NCBI GenBank assembly: GCA_963825175.1
Contig: CAWGSA010000001.1
Span: 310,001 to 374,000 of the forward strand
Direction of reading: 5' to 3'
DNA from: DATFTF01 sp963825175
GTDB lineage: Bacteria > Acidobacteriota > Thermoanaerobaculia > UBA5066 > Gp7-AA6
Length of the DNA stretch: 64,000 nt
Part shown: positions 44,131-52,537 of the stretch, in pieces
Numbering within the stretch: position 1 is the first letter of the stretch
Layout: each line of letters starts with the position of its first letter
Translations under genes and position numbers: made by a program
Notes under the pieces: model-generated
The model's input: only the letters and a program-made list of their open reading frames with translations
The model's database searches: none
Told to the model about the DNA's origin: nothing

Positions 44131-44868
44131 TCAGCGACTCGAGGACTCGAGCAGCGAGGCGAGCTTCGCTTCGACCTCCGCGTGCAGCTCGGGCGGCGCG
44201 CCGTAGAAAGACGCCTCGGCGCGGCCGGAGCCGCCGAAGAGGTGGAGCGTGGGCAGGGCGGCGACGTCTCCGAAGGCCCGGGAAAGATCCGGAGTTCCCA
44301 TGGCCCAGACCAGCGGGAGCTGCAGCTCCTGGGTGAGCTTCCGGACATCGGCCTCCTCGGACCGAACCGCAATCGCGACCACGGCGACGCGATCCCCATA
44401 CCGTTTCTTCAACCCGCCCAACCAGCCGAGCGTCCCGCGGCACGGGGGGCACCAGGTCGCCCACATTTCCACCAGAACCACCTTCCCGGCCAGGCCGCCG
44501 AGCGAGAGGCGCCGGCCGTCGAGGTCGGTGAGCGCGACATCCGGCAGCTTGTCGACGGCGCTCATCTTGGCCGGGGCAGCCTCCGACCGCGCGGAATCCT
44601 TCCGGCCAGCGAGAATCAGCCCGATCGTGCGCGACAGGTCGGCCCGGAACCGCTCGTGGGAGGCGGCGCTCTTGAACGGAATGTAGCGGCCGCCGGCCTT
44701 CTCGTCGTCGTTGTCGAAGTCCTTGGGCGTGGCCACCAGCACGTCGTCGACGAAGATCGCCGGATAGAACGTCACGCCGAACCGCTTCGCCAGCCTGGAG
44801 TCTCCGTAGTTCTCGGCCACGAAACGCGCCTGGCCCTTGAAATCCTGGACCACGCTCTGCGCCAGCAA
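44131..44868 (-). CDS. TlpA-like thioredoxin protein, probably the 3' part of a UGA-interrupted gene
   Basis: 245 residues from TTG 44868, with no ribosome site or signal peptide. Residues 1-60 (QDFKGQARFVAENYGDSRLAKRFGVTFYPAIFVDDVLVA) are a thioredoxin fold lacking its first strand and active site; cis-Pro is in YPAIF. Residues ~100-245 are a TlpA/ResA-type domain with MWATWCPPC (CPPC at 140-143). The missing strand is exactly what ends the upstream frame (VTVTLVRWPYT). Both frames are the same phase, separated by a single TGA at 44892-44890. I infer one protein read through UGA, probably as selenocysteine; see the finding. Confidence 0.75.
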   Translation of the reverse strand: MLAQSVVQDFKGQARFVAENYGDSRLAKRFGVTFYPAIFVDDVLVATPKDFDNDDEKAGGRYIPFKSAASHERFRADLSRTIGLILAGRKDSARSEAAPAKMSAVDKLPDVALTDLDGRRLSLGGLAGKVVLVEMWATWCPPCRGTLGWLGGLKKRYGDRVAVVAIAVRSEEADVRKLTQELQLPLVWAMGTPDLSRAFGDVAALPTLHLFGGSGRAEASFYGAPPELHAEVEAKLASLLESSSR

Positions 44869-44892
44869 ACTTGCCGGGTCGGAGAGGTTTCA
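44855..44892 (-). promoter_or_regulatory. Candidate bSECIS hairpin downstream of in-frame UGA
   Basis: Counting the U of UGA as 1, bases 16-21 (CCGGCA) pair with 26-31 (UGCUGG), leaving a loop AGUU at 22-25, and bases 7-10 (CUCU) pair with 35-38 (AGAG). The loop G and U fall at positions 23 and 24, as in the E. coli fdhF SECIS element. Pairing was found by eye; no folding energy was computed. Confidence 0.45.
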
Positions 44893-45996
44893 GGTGTAGG
44901 GCCAGCGCACGAGCGTGACGGTGACCCGGGGCTCGGGTTTGGGCGGCTCCCGCCGGGCGGGCTCGAGCGCGGCGAAGTAACGGGGAAGAACGTCGCCGAC
45001 GACGGCCGCGGCGGTGCCCGAGCCGACGCCCGTTGGGGCTCCGGCTGTCTCGGACTGTGCCGCCTCGAGGAAAATTCGGCCGATCGTGTGGTCGACGTCG
45101 CCCGAGGTCAGCCGCCGGTCGAACTCCGCCAGCCGTGCGGCGAGGGCGGCGGCGGCGAGAGGCGGGCCGGACGGACGCAGCGGCGCCAGGCCCAGCGCCG
45201 CCTGCAGGTAGCGCAGGAGAGCGCCGTAGCGAAGGCCCGCGGCGTCGAGCTGCCGAGCCTCGTTCAACGTCGCGCTCGCCGAGATGAACTCGCCGTGTCT
45301 GTCGATGGAGGCCGGGGGCCGATAGGCCTCGAGGATCTCGCCTTCCAGACGGTCGAGCTCTCCGGCGATCGATCGAAGCCCAGGGGCGCGGCGGCCCGAA
45401 GCGGTCGAGAGGCTTCGGCAGAACCTCACGAAGTCGCGCTGCCCCAGAGCCGTGCCGATATAGAAGAGTCCGGATCGGGCCATCGTGTTGCGCCCGAAAT
45501 CGAGGCTTGCCTCGTAGTAGGCCTTCACCTGCGGCAGGGCCGCCTCGCCGACCGCGCGAACCGCCGCCGGCTGCACGCCGGAGAGCGCCCCGGGAGAGAG
45601 CCCGCCCAGATCGTCACGCAGGGCGAGGCCCGTTCGGGCCCATTCCGACTCGAACGCGGCGGGATCGTTTAATTTCGCAGGCGGTATTTCGCTCAGGTAC
45701 CGGGACGCCGAGAGGTAACCGCTCACGGCGGCCAGACGGGCCAGAGCGAAGGAGCGGCGGCCGGCGCGCAGGCCTTCCGCGGCGGCCGCGAGCACCGGTT
45801 GGCTCACGGCCTTGACCTGAGTCGAGTCCTGGTCGGTGGCCGCGCTCTCGCGCAGAAACGCCGACCAGCGCTCGATCTCGGCGGCGAGCGGATCCTTCGC
45901 CGCGCCGGATCGGTCTCCGGCGGCTCCCGTCGCCGCGAGCGCGCAAGTCAGGATTGCGGTCTTGAGCCCCGTCGAAAGCCGTCGTGTCTCGAGCAT
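44890..45996 (-). CDS. Exported helical protein, 5' part of UGA-interrupted thioredoxin-like gene
   Basis: 368 residues to the TGA, from ATG 45996. A hydrophobic export segment (LKTAILTCALAATGAAG) is followed by a helical, Ala/Leu-rich domain of unknown family (residues ~30-345). The end, RVTVTLVRWPYT, is the first beta-strand and active-site approach of a thioredoxin fold and stops where the catalytic Cys would be. Readthrough of the TGA (codon 369) gives a 621-residue protein with the downstream frame. If the stop is real, the gene is truncated. Confidence 0.7.
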   Translation of the reverse strand: MLETRRLSTGLKTAILTCALAATGAAGDRSGAAKDPLAAEIERWSAFLRESAATDQDSTQVKAVSQPVLAAAAEGLRAGRRSFALARLAAVSGYLSASRYLSEIPPAKLNDPAAFESEWARTGLALRDDLGGLSPGALSGVQPAAVRAVGEAALPQVKAYYEASLDFGRNTMARSGLFYIGTALGQRDFVRFCRSLSTASGRRAPGLRSIAGELDRLEGEILEAYRPPASIDRHGEFISASATLNEARQLDAAGLRYGALLRYLQAALGLAPLRPSGPPLAAAALAARLAEFDRRLTSGDVDHTIGRIFLEAAQSETAGAPTGVGSGTAAAVVGDVLPRYFAALEPARREPPKPEPRVTVTLVRWPYT

Positions 45997-46408
45997 CGCG
46001 GCCAGAGCATGCCATCGACCCGCGCCGGCGCGCTTTGTCCCCACCGCGCCCCCCCCGATCCCCAAAAAGGAAGCGTTGATCTTCACGCCCCAAAGCGCGG
46101 ACGGCACGCACGCGCCGGTCGCGGGCGAGGAATCGGCCGCGGGGGAAAACCCCTCCACCGACGTGGATGCCGGCGAGCCCGAATCCGCGCCGGCGAGCCC
46201 GAATCGTGCGCCCACGGCCGGACGTTTGACCCGGTCGCGGTTGCTCCCGCCGGTGCTCCGATGACGATCGGGGTTGCTCGAAGGCAAAGACCGAGTTAGC
46301 GTGGAGAGGAGAATCGGGACAGCCGGGAGAGCGGTCGGGACGATTCCGCTCCCCCTCGGGGGCATCCGGCCTCCCGTTCGGCTCGCGGACCAACCGCAAG
46401 GAGACCGT

Positions 46409-46645
46409 ATGGCCAAGCTCTTCGCAACGGTCATTGATGCCGCCGACGCCATGGTGCGCCGGCTCGGGGGTCAGCGCCTCTGCGACTATTGCCAGCAGTG
46501 GACGAAGCATCCGCATGCCGCCGGCGGCTTCTACTTCTGCGACAAGATCCACGCCTCGATCTACTTCAACAAGCAGCAGGAGGCGATGAAGCAGGCCATG
46601 GAGAAGAAGCGGAGCTCCGAGAAGCCGCCTCCGGGACGGGAGTAG
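46409..46645 (+). CDS. Small Cys-containing hypothetical protein
   Basis: 78 residues, ATG 46409 with AAGGAGACCGT upstream. Cys residues in LCDYCQQWTKHPHAAGGFYFCDKIHASIYF could form a zinc or iron site with nearby His. The C-terminus is charged (EKKRSSEKPPPGRE). No family recognised. The ribosome site supports the start. Confidence 0.65.
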   Translation: MAKLFATVIDAADAMVRRLGGQRLCDYCQQWTKHPHAAGGFYFCDKIHASIYFNKQQEAMKQAMEKKRSSEKPPPGRE

Positions 46646-46864
46646 ACGCAAGCCTGACCGGCGCTCCCGCCCCTCGCAATTCCCGTCTCAAGCCGTCCTA
46701 CCGCGTTCCCACAGCACCGCGAGCACCCGTCCCGTGGCTCATCTTTCTGGCCCATTCCGTCGGCGTGGCCCACGGTTCGGCGTCCGCCTCCGCCGCAGGC
46801 GCTGCGGGACTGAATCGCGACCTCTCGCATTCCCGCGGAGGCCCCACTCTCCATCTCCGTCTCC
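46646..46864. other. Gap between convergent genes
   Basis: About 220 bp with no coding sequence or hairpin that I can support. Confidence 0.4.
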
Positions 46865-48133
46865 TCAGAGGATCGGACCGAGCCGTCGCGCGAGAGAGTC
46901 GCCGGCTCGGTGGAGGAGAGAACGGCGCGCCCAGAGCTCGGGAGTGATCTCGGTAGAAACCTTCAAGTCCTCCTCGAATGCATTGGAGAAGGTCCGGCCG
47001 GTCTCCGAGTCCAGGATGAGGACGTTGCATTCGGCGTTGAAATGGAAGGACCGGAAGTCGAGGTTGCTCGATCCCGTCAACGAGAGGAAATCGTCGGCGA
47101 CCGCGGTCTTGGCATGAAGGACCGCGCTCTGGTATTCGAAGACGCGAATGCCCCGTCGGAGCAGGGCGGCGTAGAAGCCATGGCCGGCATGTCGCACCAG
47201 CGGCACGTCGCTGCGGCCGGGCAAGAGAAGCCGAACGTCGACTCCGCGCCGGGCTGCGTCACCGAGGGCTTCGACGGCTCGCCATCGCGGCGCGAAATAG
47301 GCGTTCGTGATCCAGATCCGCTCCCGCGCCGCGGCGAGGATCGCCGCCAGCGACGACGCCATCTCGCCGGTGCCGCGAAACGGGCGCGAGTCGAGGACGA
47401 GGATCGGAACGCCGCCCGTCGGCGGCTCCAGCGACTCGAGTGCGACGTCGCTGCCGCCGGCCGCGTGCCAGGCCTCCGTGAACACGATGGCCATGGCCCA
47501 CGCCGCTGGCCCATCGACCTGCACGTGCGTGTCCCGCCACGGGCCGCCGCGCCCGGACAGGCGGGAGGAGCCGTACTCGTCGCCGATGTTCATGCCGCCG
47601 GTGAACGCCGTGACGCCGTCGACAACGAGGATCTTCCGGTGGTCGCGAAAGGGCTGAAGGAAAAGGTGAGGAAAGAGGGGGTTGAAGAGGCGGACCTCGA
47701 TGCCCCGCTCGCGCATTTCCTTCCAGAACTCCCGCCGGGTGGCGATCGAGCCGAATGCGTCGGCGAGCACGCGAACGGTCGCACCGCGAGCGACGGCGGA
47801 CCCCAGGCTTTCCAGGAGCGAACGCCCGGTCGCGTCGTCCTTGAAGATGTAGGACTCGAGCAGGACGTCCTTACGAGCCCCGTCGATCGCCGCGCGCATG
47901 GCCTGGAAGGTTTCGGGGCCGCGAAAAAAAACTCGCACCCCGTTGCCGTTCAGGATCGGCGACTCATCGATCCTTTGAAGAAGGATCGCGAAGCCCGGAT
48001 CTCGCAAACCTTCGGCAAGCGCGGCCGCAAGGTGGCCAACGTTGCCGACGCGCAGCTCGCGCGGGAGCTTGCGCCCGGCGCGCGGCCGGAGCCTTGGCCG
48101 CCACAGTTTCCCCTTTCGCCTTCGCCGCTTCAC
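46865..48133 (-). CDS. Phospholipase D-family cardiolipin synthase-like protein
   Basis: 422 residues from GTG 48133, which follows GATGAGGCGGACGTC. Two HKD active sites: FRDHRKILVVDGVTAFTGGMNIGDEY and LHAKTAVADDFLSLTGSSNLDFRS. Also GPETFQAMRAAIDGARKDVLLESYIF. The N-terminus is very basic (KRRRRKGKLWRPRLRP) without the usual transmembrane helices, as in ClsB-type enzymes. It is expected to join phosphatidyl groups into cardiolipin. Confidence 0.9.
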   Translation of the reverse strand: MKRRRRKGKLWRPRLRPRAGRKLPRELRVGNVGHLAAALAEGLRDPGFAILLQRIDESPILNGNGVRVFFRGPETFQAMRAAIDGARKDVLLESYIFKDDATGRSLLESLGSAVARGATVRVLADAFGSIATRREFWKEMRERGIEVRLFNPLFPHLFLQPFRDHRKILVVDGVTAFTGGMNIGDEYGSSRLSGRGGPWRDTHVQVDGPAAWAMAIVFTEAWHAAGGSDVALESLEPPTGGVPILVLDSRPFRGTGEMASSLAAILAAARERIWITNAYFAPRWRAVEALGDAARRGVDVRLLLPGRSDVPLVRHAGHGFYAALLRRGIRVFEYQSAVLHAKTAVADDFLSLTGSSNLDFRSFHFNAECNVLILDSETGRTFSNAFEEDLKVSTEITPELWARRSLLHRAGDSLARRLGPIL

Positions 48134-48274
48134 GACGTCCGCCTCATCCCTGATTCTGCTCCATGCTCCGGGCCCTCGAAACGCTCCACCGGCCTCAGAT
48201 AGCGGCGCCTCGGAATGAACGACGGCGCCGTCGCGTTCCATGAGAATCGAGCCGCCGCTGAGGAGGAGAGCCGG

Positions 48275-49228
48275 ATGCTCCACGCCGACACGATCACCCG
48301 CCGCAGCTTCCTGACCTGTGTGGCGGTCGCGGGTGCCGCTTCGATGCTCCGTCCGTGGAAAGCGCAGGCTCGTCCCGCGGCCGGCGTGGCTCGTCCCGGA
48401 CCGGTCCTGACCCGGCCGATCCCGTCGACGGGGGAGAACTTGCCCCTCGTCGGGCTCGGCAGCTGGATCACGTTCAACGTCGGCGACGACCCCGCGGCGC
48501 GCGACTCCTGCGCGGAGGTGATGCGCGCGTTCTTCCACCAGGGCGGGCGCCTGATCGATTCCTCTCCCATGTACGGATCGTCGCAGGGAGTGATCGGATA
48601 CGGCCTCCACAAGCTGGGAAATCCCGCGCAGGTCTTCGCGGCCGACAAGGTCTGGATCGCGTCCGGCGCACGCGGCCCGGAGCAGATCGAAGAGTCGCGC
48701 CGGCGCTGGGGCGTGGCGCGGTTCGACCTGCTCGAAGTGCACAACCTCATGTCGTGGGAGGAGCATCTTCCCAGACTCTTCGCCATGAAGGCCGCCGGAC
48801 GGCTTCGCTACGTGGGCGTCACGACGTCGGAGGGGCGCCGGCACGACGAGGTGGAGCGAATCCTGCGAAGCCAACCGATCGACTTCGTTCAGGTCTCCTA
48901 CAACGCCCTCGATCGCGACGTCGAGGCGCGGATCCTGCCTCTGGCGCGCGAGCGCCGCATCGGCGTGATCTGCAATCGGCCCTTCCGCCGGGGCGAGCTG
49001 ATCCGAAGGGTCGAGCGCTCTCCCCTGCCGGCCTGGGCCGGGGAGATCGACTGCGCCAACTGGGCCCAGGTGCTGCTGAAGTTCATCGTGTCGCATCCGG
49101 CCGTCGTCTGCGCCATCCCCGCGACCACCCGCGCGGACCACGTCTTGGAGAACATGGGGGCGTCCTGCGGACGGCTGCCCGACGAGGCCCTGCGCCGCCG
49201 CATCGCCGCGCACGTCGAGAGCCTGTAG
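48275..49228 (+). CDS. TAT-exported aldo/keto reductase
   Basis: 317 residues. ATG 48275 follows GAGGAGGAGAGCCGG. Signal: ITRRSFLTCVAVAGAASML, a twin-arginine leader. Reductase core: PLVGLGSWITFNV, RLIDSSPMYGSSQGVIG (Asp, Tyr), DKVWIASG, DLLEVHNLMSW (His) and CAIPATTRADHVLENMGA. The usual active-site Lys region reads VWIASGA and lacks an obvious Lys, so catalysis should be checked. Export of an NADPH enzyme is odd, though seen in this group. Confidence 0.8.
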   Translation: MLHADTITRRSFLTCVAVAGAASMLRPWKAQARPAAGVARPGPVLTRPIPSTGENLPLVGLGSWITFNVGDDPAARDSCAEVMRAFFHQGGRLIDSSPMYGSSQGVIGYGLHKLGNPAQVFAADKVWIASGARGPEQIEESRRRWGVARFDLLEVHNLMSWEEHLPRLFAMKAAGRLRYVGVTTSEGRRHDEVERILRSQPIDFVQVSYNALDRDVEARILPLARERRIGVICNRPFRRGELIRRVERSPLPAWAGEIDCANWAQVLLKFIVSHPAVVCAIPATTRADHVLENMGASCGRLPDEALRRRIAAHVESL

Positions 49229-49231
49229 CCC

Positions 49232-49945
49232 ATGTCGGAGTGGTGGACCTACACGCTCTCCGATTTCCTGCTCTTCTCCCCCCGGACGTACTTCCGGCTG
49301 TTCGAGCTCTACAACCGGGACATCTGGCCCCTCCAACTCGTGGCGTTCGGCCTCGGGCTGACGATCTGGATCGTCCTGCGCCGCTCCGAGGCCCGGCGCG
49401 GCCGCGCGATCACCGCCGTTCTCGGGGCATGCTGGCTATGGGTCGCGATCGCCTTCCACGCGCACCGCTACGCGACGATCAATTGGGCCGCCGTCTCTTT
49501 CGCGTGGGGCTTCGGCCTGGAGGCGGCGCTCCTGCTCGGGTTCGGGACCGTCGCCGGCTGGCTCTCGTTCGACCGGCCCTCCGACCGAACGAGCCGCGCG
49601 GGCGCGTGGATCCTCTTCTTCGCGCTCGCCATCGAGCCGATGGCCGGCCTTCTCTCCGGCCGCGGATGGCGCCAGGCGGAGCTCTTCGGCGTGGCGCCGG
49701 ATCCGACCGCCGTCGCCACGCTCGGCGTCCTGTTGCTGGCCGGCGGCCGCGGGCGCTGGGCCCTGTTGGTCGTACCGGTGATCTGGTGCGCAATCGCCGG
49801 CGCGACTCTGCTGGCCATGAAGGAAGCCGACGCCTGGATTCCGCCGGTGGCCGCGGTGCTCGCCGTCTTCCTCGCTGCCCGCCCGAAGTCGGCGCGGCAC
49901 GGCCGGGACGCCGATCTGAGAGCGTCCGCGGCGCCGTCGGCCTGA
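49232..49945 (+). CDS. DUF6064-type multi-pass membrane protein
   Basis: 237 residues, ATG 49232, three bases after the preceding stop, so cotranscribed. N-terminus WWTYTLSDFLLFSPRTYFRLFELYNRDIWPLQ is the family mark. Six to seven hydrophobic segments (LVAFGLGLTIWIVL, AVLGACWLWVAIAFHAHRY, ALLLGFGTVAGWLSF and more). Function unknown; the pairing with an exported reductase may be meaningful. Confidence 0.85.
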   Translation: MSEWWTYTLSDFLLFSPRTYFRLFELYNRDIWPLQLVAFGLGLTIWIVLRRSEARRGRAITAVLGACWLWVAIAFHAHRYATINWAAVSFAWGFGLEAALLLGFGTVAGWLSFDRPSDRTSRAGAWILFFALAIEPMAGLLSGRGWRQAELFGVAPDPTAVATLGVLLLAGGRGRWALLVVPVIWCAIAGATLLAMKEADAWIPPVAAVLAVFLAARPKSARHGRDADLRASAAPSA

Positions 49946-49967
49946 CCCGACCCGGCGGCGCCCCGCG

Positions 49968-50177
49968 TCAGCGGAGAGCCGGCGGCCGAGCGAGCTTCTC
50001 GAGGAGGTCCAGGGCCCGCAGCCAGACCAGCCAGTCGCCGTCGCCGGTCGGCGCCGCGAGCCCGCCCACACGCTGAGGCTCTTCGCGAACGAGAGCCAGC
50101 GCTCGACCGGAGCGCGCCGGAGAGCGCCGGTCGCCGCCCGGCAGGAATCCGCGCCACGAACCGGACGGGCGCTTCAT
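49968..50177 (-). CDS. Small hypothetical protein at the end of the alpha-2-macroglobulin operon
   Basis: 69 residues. ATG 50177 overlaps the stop of the DUF2300 gene (ATGA), the same spacing used elsewhere in this operon. MKRPSGSWRGFLPGGDRRSP, then VREEPQRVGGLAAPTGDGDWLVWLRALDLLEKLA. No family recognised. Supported by the overlap and by position; not in the E. coli yfa set as I know it. Confidence 0.5.
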   Translation of the reverse strand: MKRPSGSWRGFLPGGDRRSPARSGRALALVREEPQRVGGLAAPTGDGDWLVWLRALDLLEKLARPPALR

Positions 50178-52537
50178 GGCCCCATCACCGGCGACGCCGG
50201 GACGACGCGCGCATCCGGCCAGGCCCGCGCCAGGATTTCGCGAAAATCGGCGCCTTCGGCCGCCGCCGCGGCGGCGCGCGTCAGATCGAGGCCGGCGCCG
50301 TGGCCTTCGCCTGTCCCGCTGAACCGAAACTCGCGGGGAAGGGGCGTCACACTTTCCGGACAGGACGGCAGCCGGAGCTGGTTGCGAAGCACCTCGCACG
50401 GAAAGCGGCGCGCGGCAGGCGCCGCGACTTCGAACGCGCCGTCGGCCGCGCGCAAGAGACTTTCCGGCTCTGCCTCGAGACCCAGGGCCTGCGCGACCAC
50501 GGCGCGGCTGCGAACCTGCGTCCAACCGCCGCTGCCGCCGAGGAAGAAAGGCATCCACGTTCGTCCCGCTTCGGGTGCCGCGATCTCGAAATCCGCGGTC
50601 AGCCTCACGGCGCGCCGCGCCCGCTCCCGCTCCGCGGCGGTCACGTTCCCATCCTGGCCGAAAAGATTGCAGTGGGTCGTGTCGCAGGGAGGACGGTCGC
50701 CGTGGCGGTGCGCGAGCCGGTTGTTGCGCACGATCAGAGACAGGGCGGCCAGGAGCTCCGTGTGCCCGGCCGGCAGCTCGGACAGGAGGCTCGAAGTGGC
50801 ATAGGACCGCTCGCTCGTTACGAGCACGAACCGCGAGCCGCGGCGCGCTCGGGCACTGCGCGCCCGCAGCGGCACGGAAGAGCGCACATCGTCGGCGGGC
50901 TCTGCTTCGACCCGCAGCGCGCCGAAGGAACGCCGACGCCGCGGTTCCCCGCGGCCGTCGCCCCAGGTCATGGCGAGCGCGGCGGCGGGACAGACGTAGA
51001 GCTCACCCGGCACGAGGGTTCCCGGAGCGACGGCCTTTCCGGGGCTCTCCAGCCGCCACTCGCCCGACGCCCCGCGAACGGCCAACGGCGCCGAGTCGTC
51101 GCACGCCAGCCCGACTCCGCCGCCCGGCACGAGCGCCAGGATCTGAACTTCCGCGGGCCGTTCGAGTCCGGTCAAGGCGTCGAGGACGCGGCGTTTCAAG
51201 TCGGGCAGGAGCGAGCCCGTCGCCCGCCCCGTCGCATGAAGCGCGGCGACAAAGGCTGGCGCTCCGGTGCCGTCGCGCGGCCCGACCGCCAGAATCCACG
51301 CGTGGAGCGGCTCGCTGGCGGCGTCGCGCACCGTGCCCGTCTTCAATGCGATTCCCCGCGCCGCGAACCAGCCGGCCTCCGCGGCGCAAGCCAGCGTTCC
51401 GTCTCGGGCCGTGCGCCGGAGCGCATCCACAACGAATGGAGCCTTGCGGTCGAGCCAGGCAAAGAGGCGGACCGCCTCGAGAGGCGAGACCGTGATCCCC
51501 TCGGCCAGACCGATGCGCTCCTCCATGTCCACCGTCCGGTCCGCGAAACGGAGGCCGAAACGCCGCATTTCCTCTTCCCACGCGGCGAAGCCTTCCGGCG
51601 ACGCGGCGCCGAAATCGAGAAAGAAGCCGTTGCAGGAGGAGGCGAGCGCGCGCTCCCATGTGAAGACCTCGCCGGGTTTCGGCGGCCCCGGACAGTGCCA
51701 TTCCAGGCCATTGCGCGCGGCCCGCGGTTCCATGAGCGCCGGCTGCGCCGCCACCAGCGACGGCTTCAAGATCGATCCGACGGGAAAGCGGCCGCCCGGA
51801 CGGCCGTCCTGGGCCAGCATCTCCCCCGAAAGACCATCGATGAGCAGGAAGTCCACCCGCGACGGCGCCGGGGCCTTACCCGCGCCGCGGACGGTGTCGA
51901 GAAAGTCGGTCAGAGCGCCGCTCGCCGAGAAGGTCGCGCCGCCGCAGGATGAGAGCAGACGCGTGAAGAGCTCCTCCCAAGCCCGCGAGGGCTCCGACTG
52001 CGCCAGGACGCGCGCGAGCGCCTGCTGCGCAACGCGCGAGTCCGCCCGCGCATCCGCCGCGTTGGCCAGAAGCCAGTCCCTCGCGGCCGATGCGTAGAGG
52101 AAGCGGGTGCCCTCGAACGTGCGGCGCGCAGCGTCGCCCGAGACGAAGAGCGCGAAGGCCTCCGAGAGCATCGGCGCGCCGCTGGCGAGGTCCGCGCAGC
52201 GGCTCTCGAGGAACACGTGCGCGAGCTCGTGGCGAAAGACCGCGTCCGCGGCGCCCCGGGCCAGGAGGCGATGGAGCTCGATCCTGCCGCCGCGGGTCCT
52301 ACCGAAGTCCGACGGCATCGCGGCCGTATCCGCGAGCGAAACGGACAGCGGCGGCCGCTCGACCCGGACGCCCAGCCGGCCCTCCCACGAGGACCACGCG
52401 TCGCGCGACAGGGATTCCCACCGCGCGGCGTCGGCGGCGGGAATCTCCGGCGCGAACCGGACGTCAGCGGCGCGGGCCGTCGCGCAGAGGATCCACGCCG
52501 ACGCGGCGAGAAGCCGTCTGCGAGTAGAGCGACTCAT
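50174..52537 (-). CDS. yfaQ: YfaQ-like DUF2300 protein with PBP-like and SpoIID-like domains
   Basis: 787 residues, ATG 52537, overlapping the 3' end of the macroglobulin gene by 74 bp. Signal peptide, then a region with HELAH (103-107), a zinc-peptidase-like motif. Then a penicillin-binding/DD-transpeptidase signature: SILK (255-258, SxxK), SCN (301-303, SxN) and KTG (399-401). The C-terminal ~180 residues carry SpoIID-like marks (NNRLAHRHGDRPPCDTTHCNLFGQD, GTGEGHGAGLDL). It plausibly binds or cuts peptidoglycan beside the alpha-2-macroglobulin. Biochemical roles are inferred from motifs only. Confidence 0.85.
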   Translation of the reverse strand: MSRSTRRRLLAASAWILCATARAADVRFAPEIPAADAARWESLSRDAWSSWEGRLGVRVERPPLSVSLADTAAMPSDFGRTRGGRIELHRLLARGAADAVFRHELAHVFLESRCADLASGAPMLSEAFALFVSGDAARRTFEGTRFLYASAARDWLLANAADARADSRVAQQALARVLAQSEPSRAWEELFTRLLSSCGGATFSASGALTDFLDTVRGAGKAPAPSRVDFLLIDGLSGEMLAQDGRPGGRFPVGSILKPSLVAAQPALMEPRAARNGLEWHCPGPPKPGEVFTWERALASSCNGFFLDFGAASPEGFAAWEEEMRRFGLRFADRTVDMEERIGLAEGITVSPLEAVRLFAWLDRKAPFVVDALRRTARDGTLACAAEAGWFAARGIALKTGTVRDAASEPLHAWILAVGPRDGTGAPAFVAALHATGRATGSLLPDLKRRVLDALTGLERPAEVQILALVPGGGVGLACDDSAPLAVRGASGEWRLESPGKAVAPGTLVPGELYVCPAAALAMTWGDGRGEPRRRRSFGALRVEAEPADDVRSSVPLRARSARARRGSRFVLVTSERSYATSSLLSELPAGHTELLAALSLIVRNNRLAHRHGDRPPCDTTHCNLFGQDGNVTAAERERARRAVRLTADFEIAAPEAGRTWMPFFLGGSGGWTQVRSRAVVAQALGLEAEPESLLRAADGAFEVAAPAARRFPCEVLRNQLRLPSCPESVTPLPREFRFSGTGEGHGAGLDLTRAAAAAAEGADFREILARAWPDARVVPASPVMGP

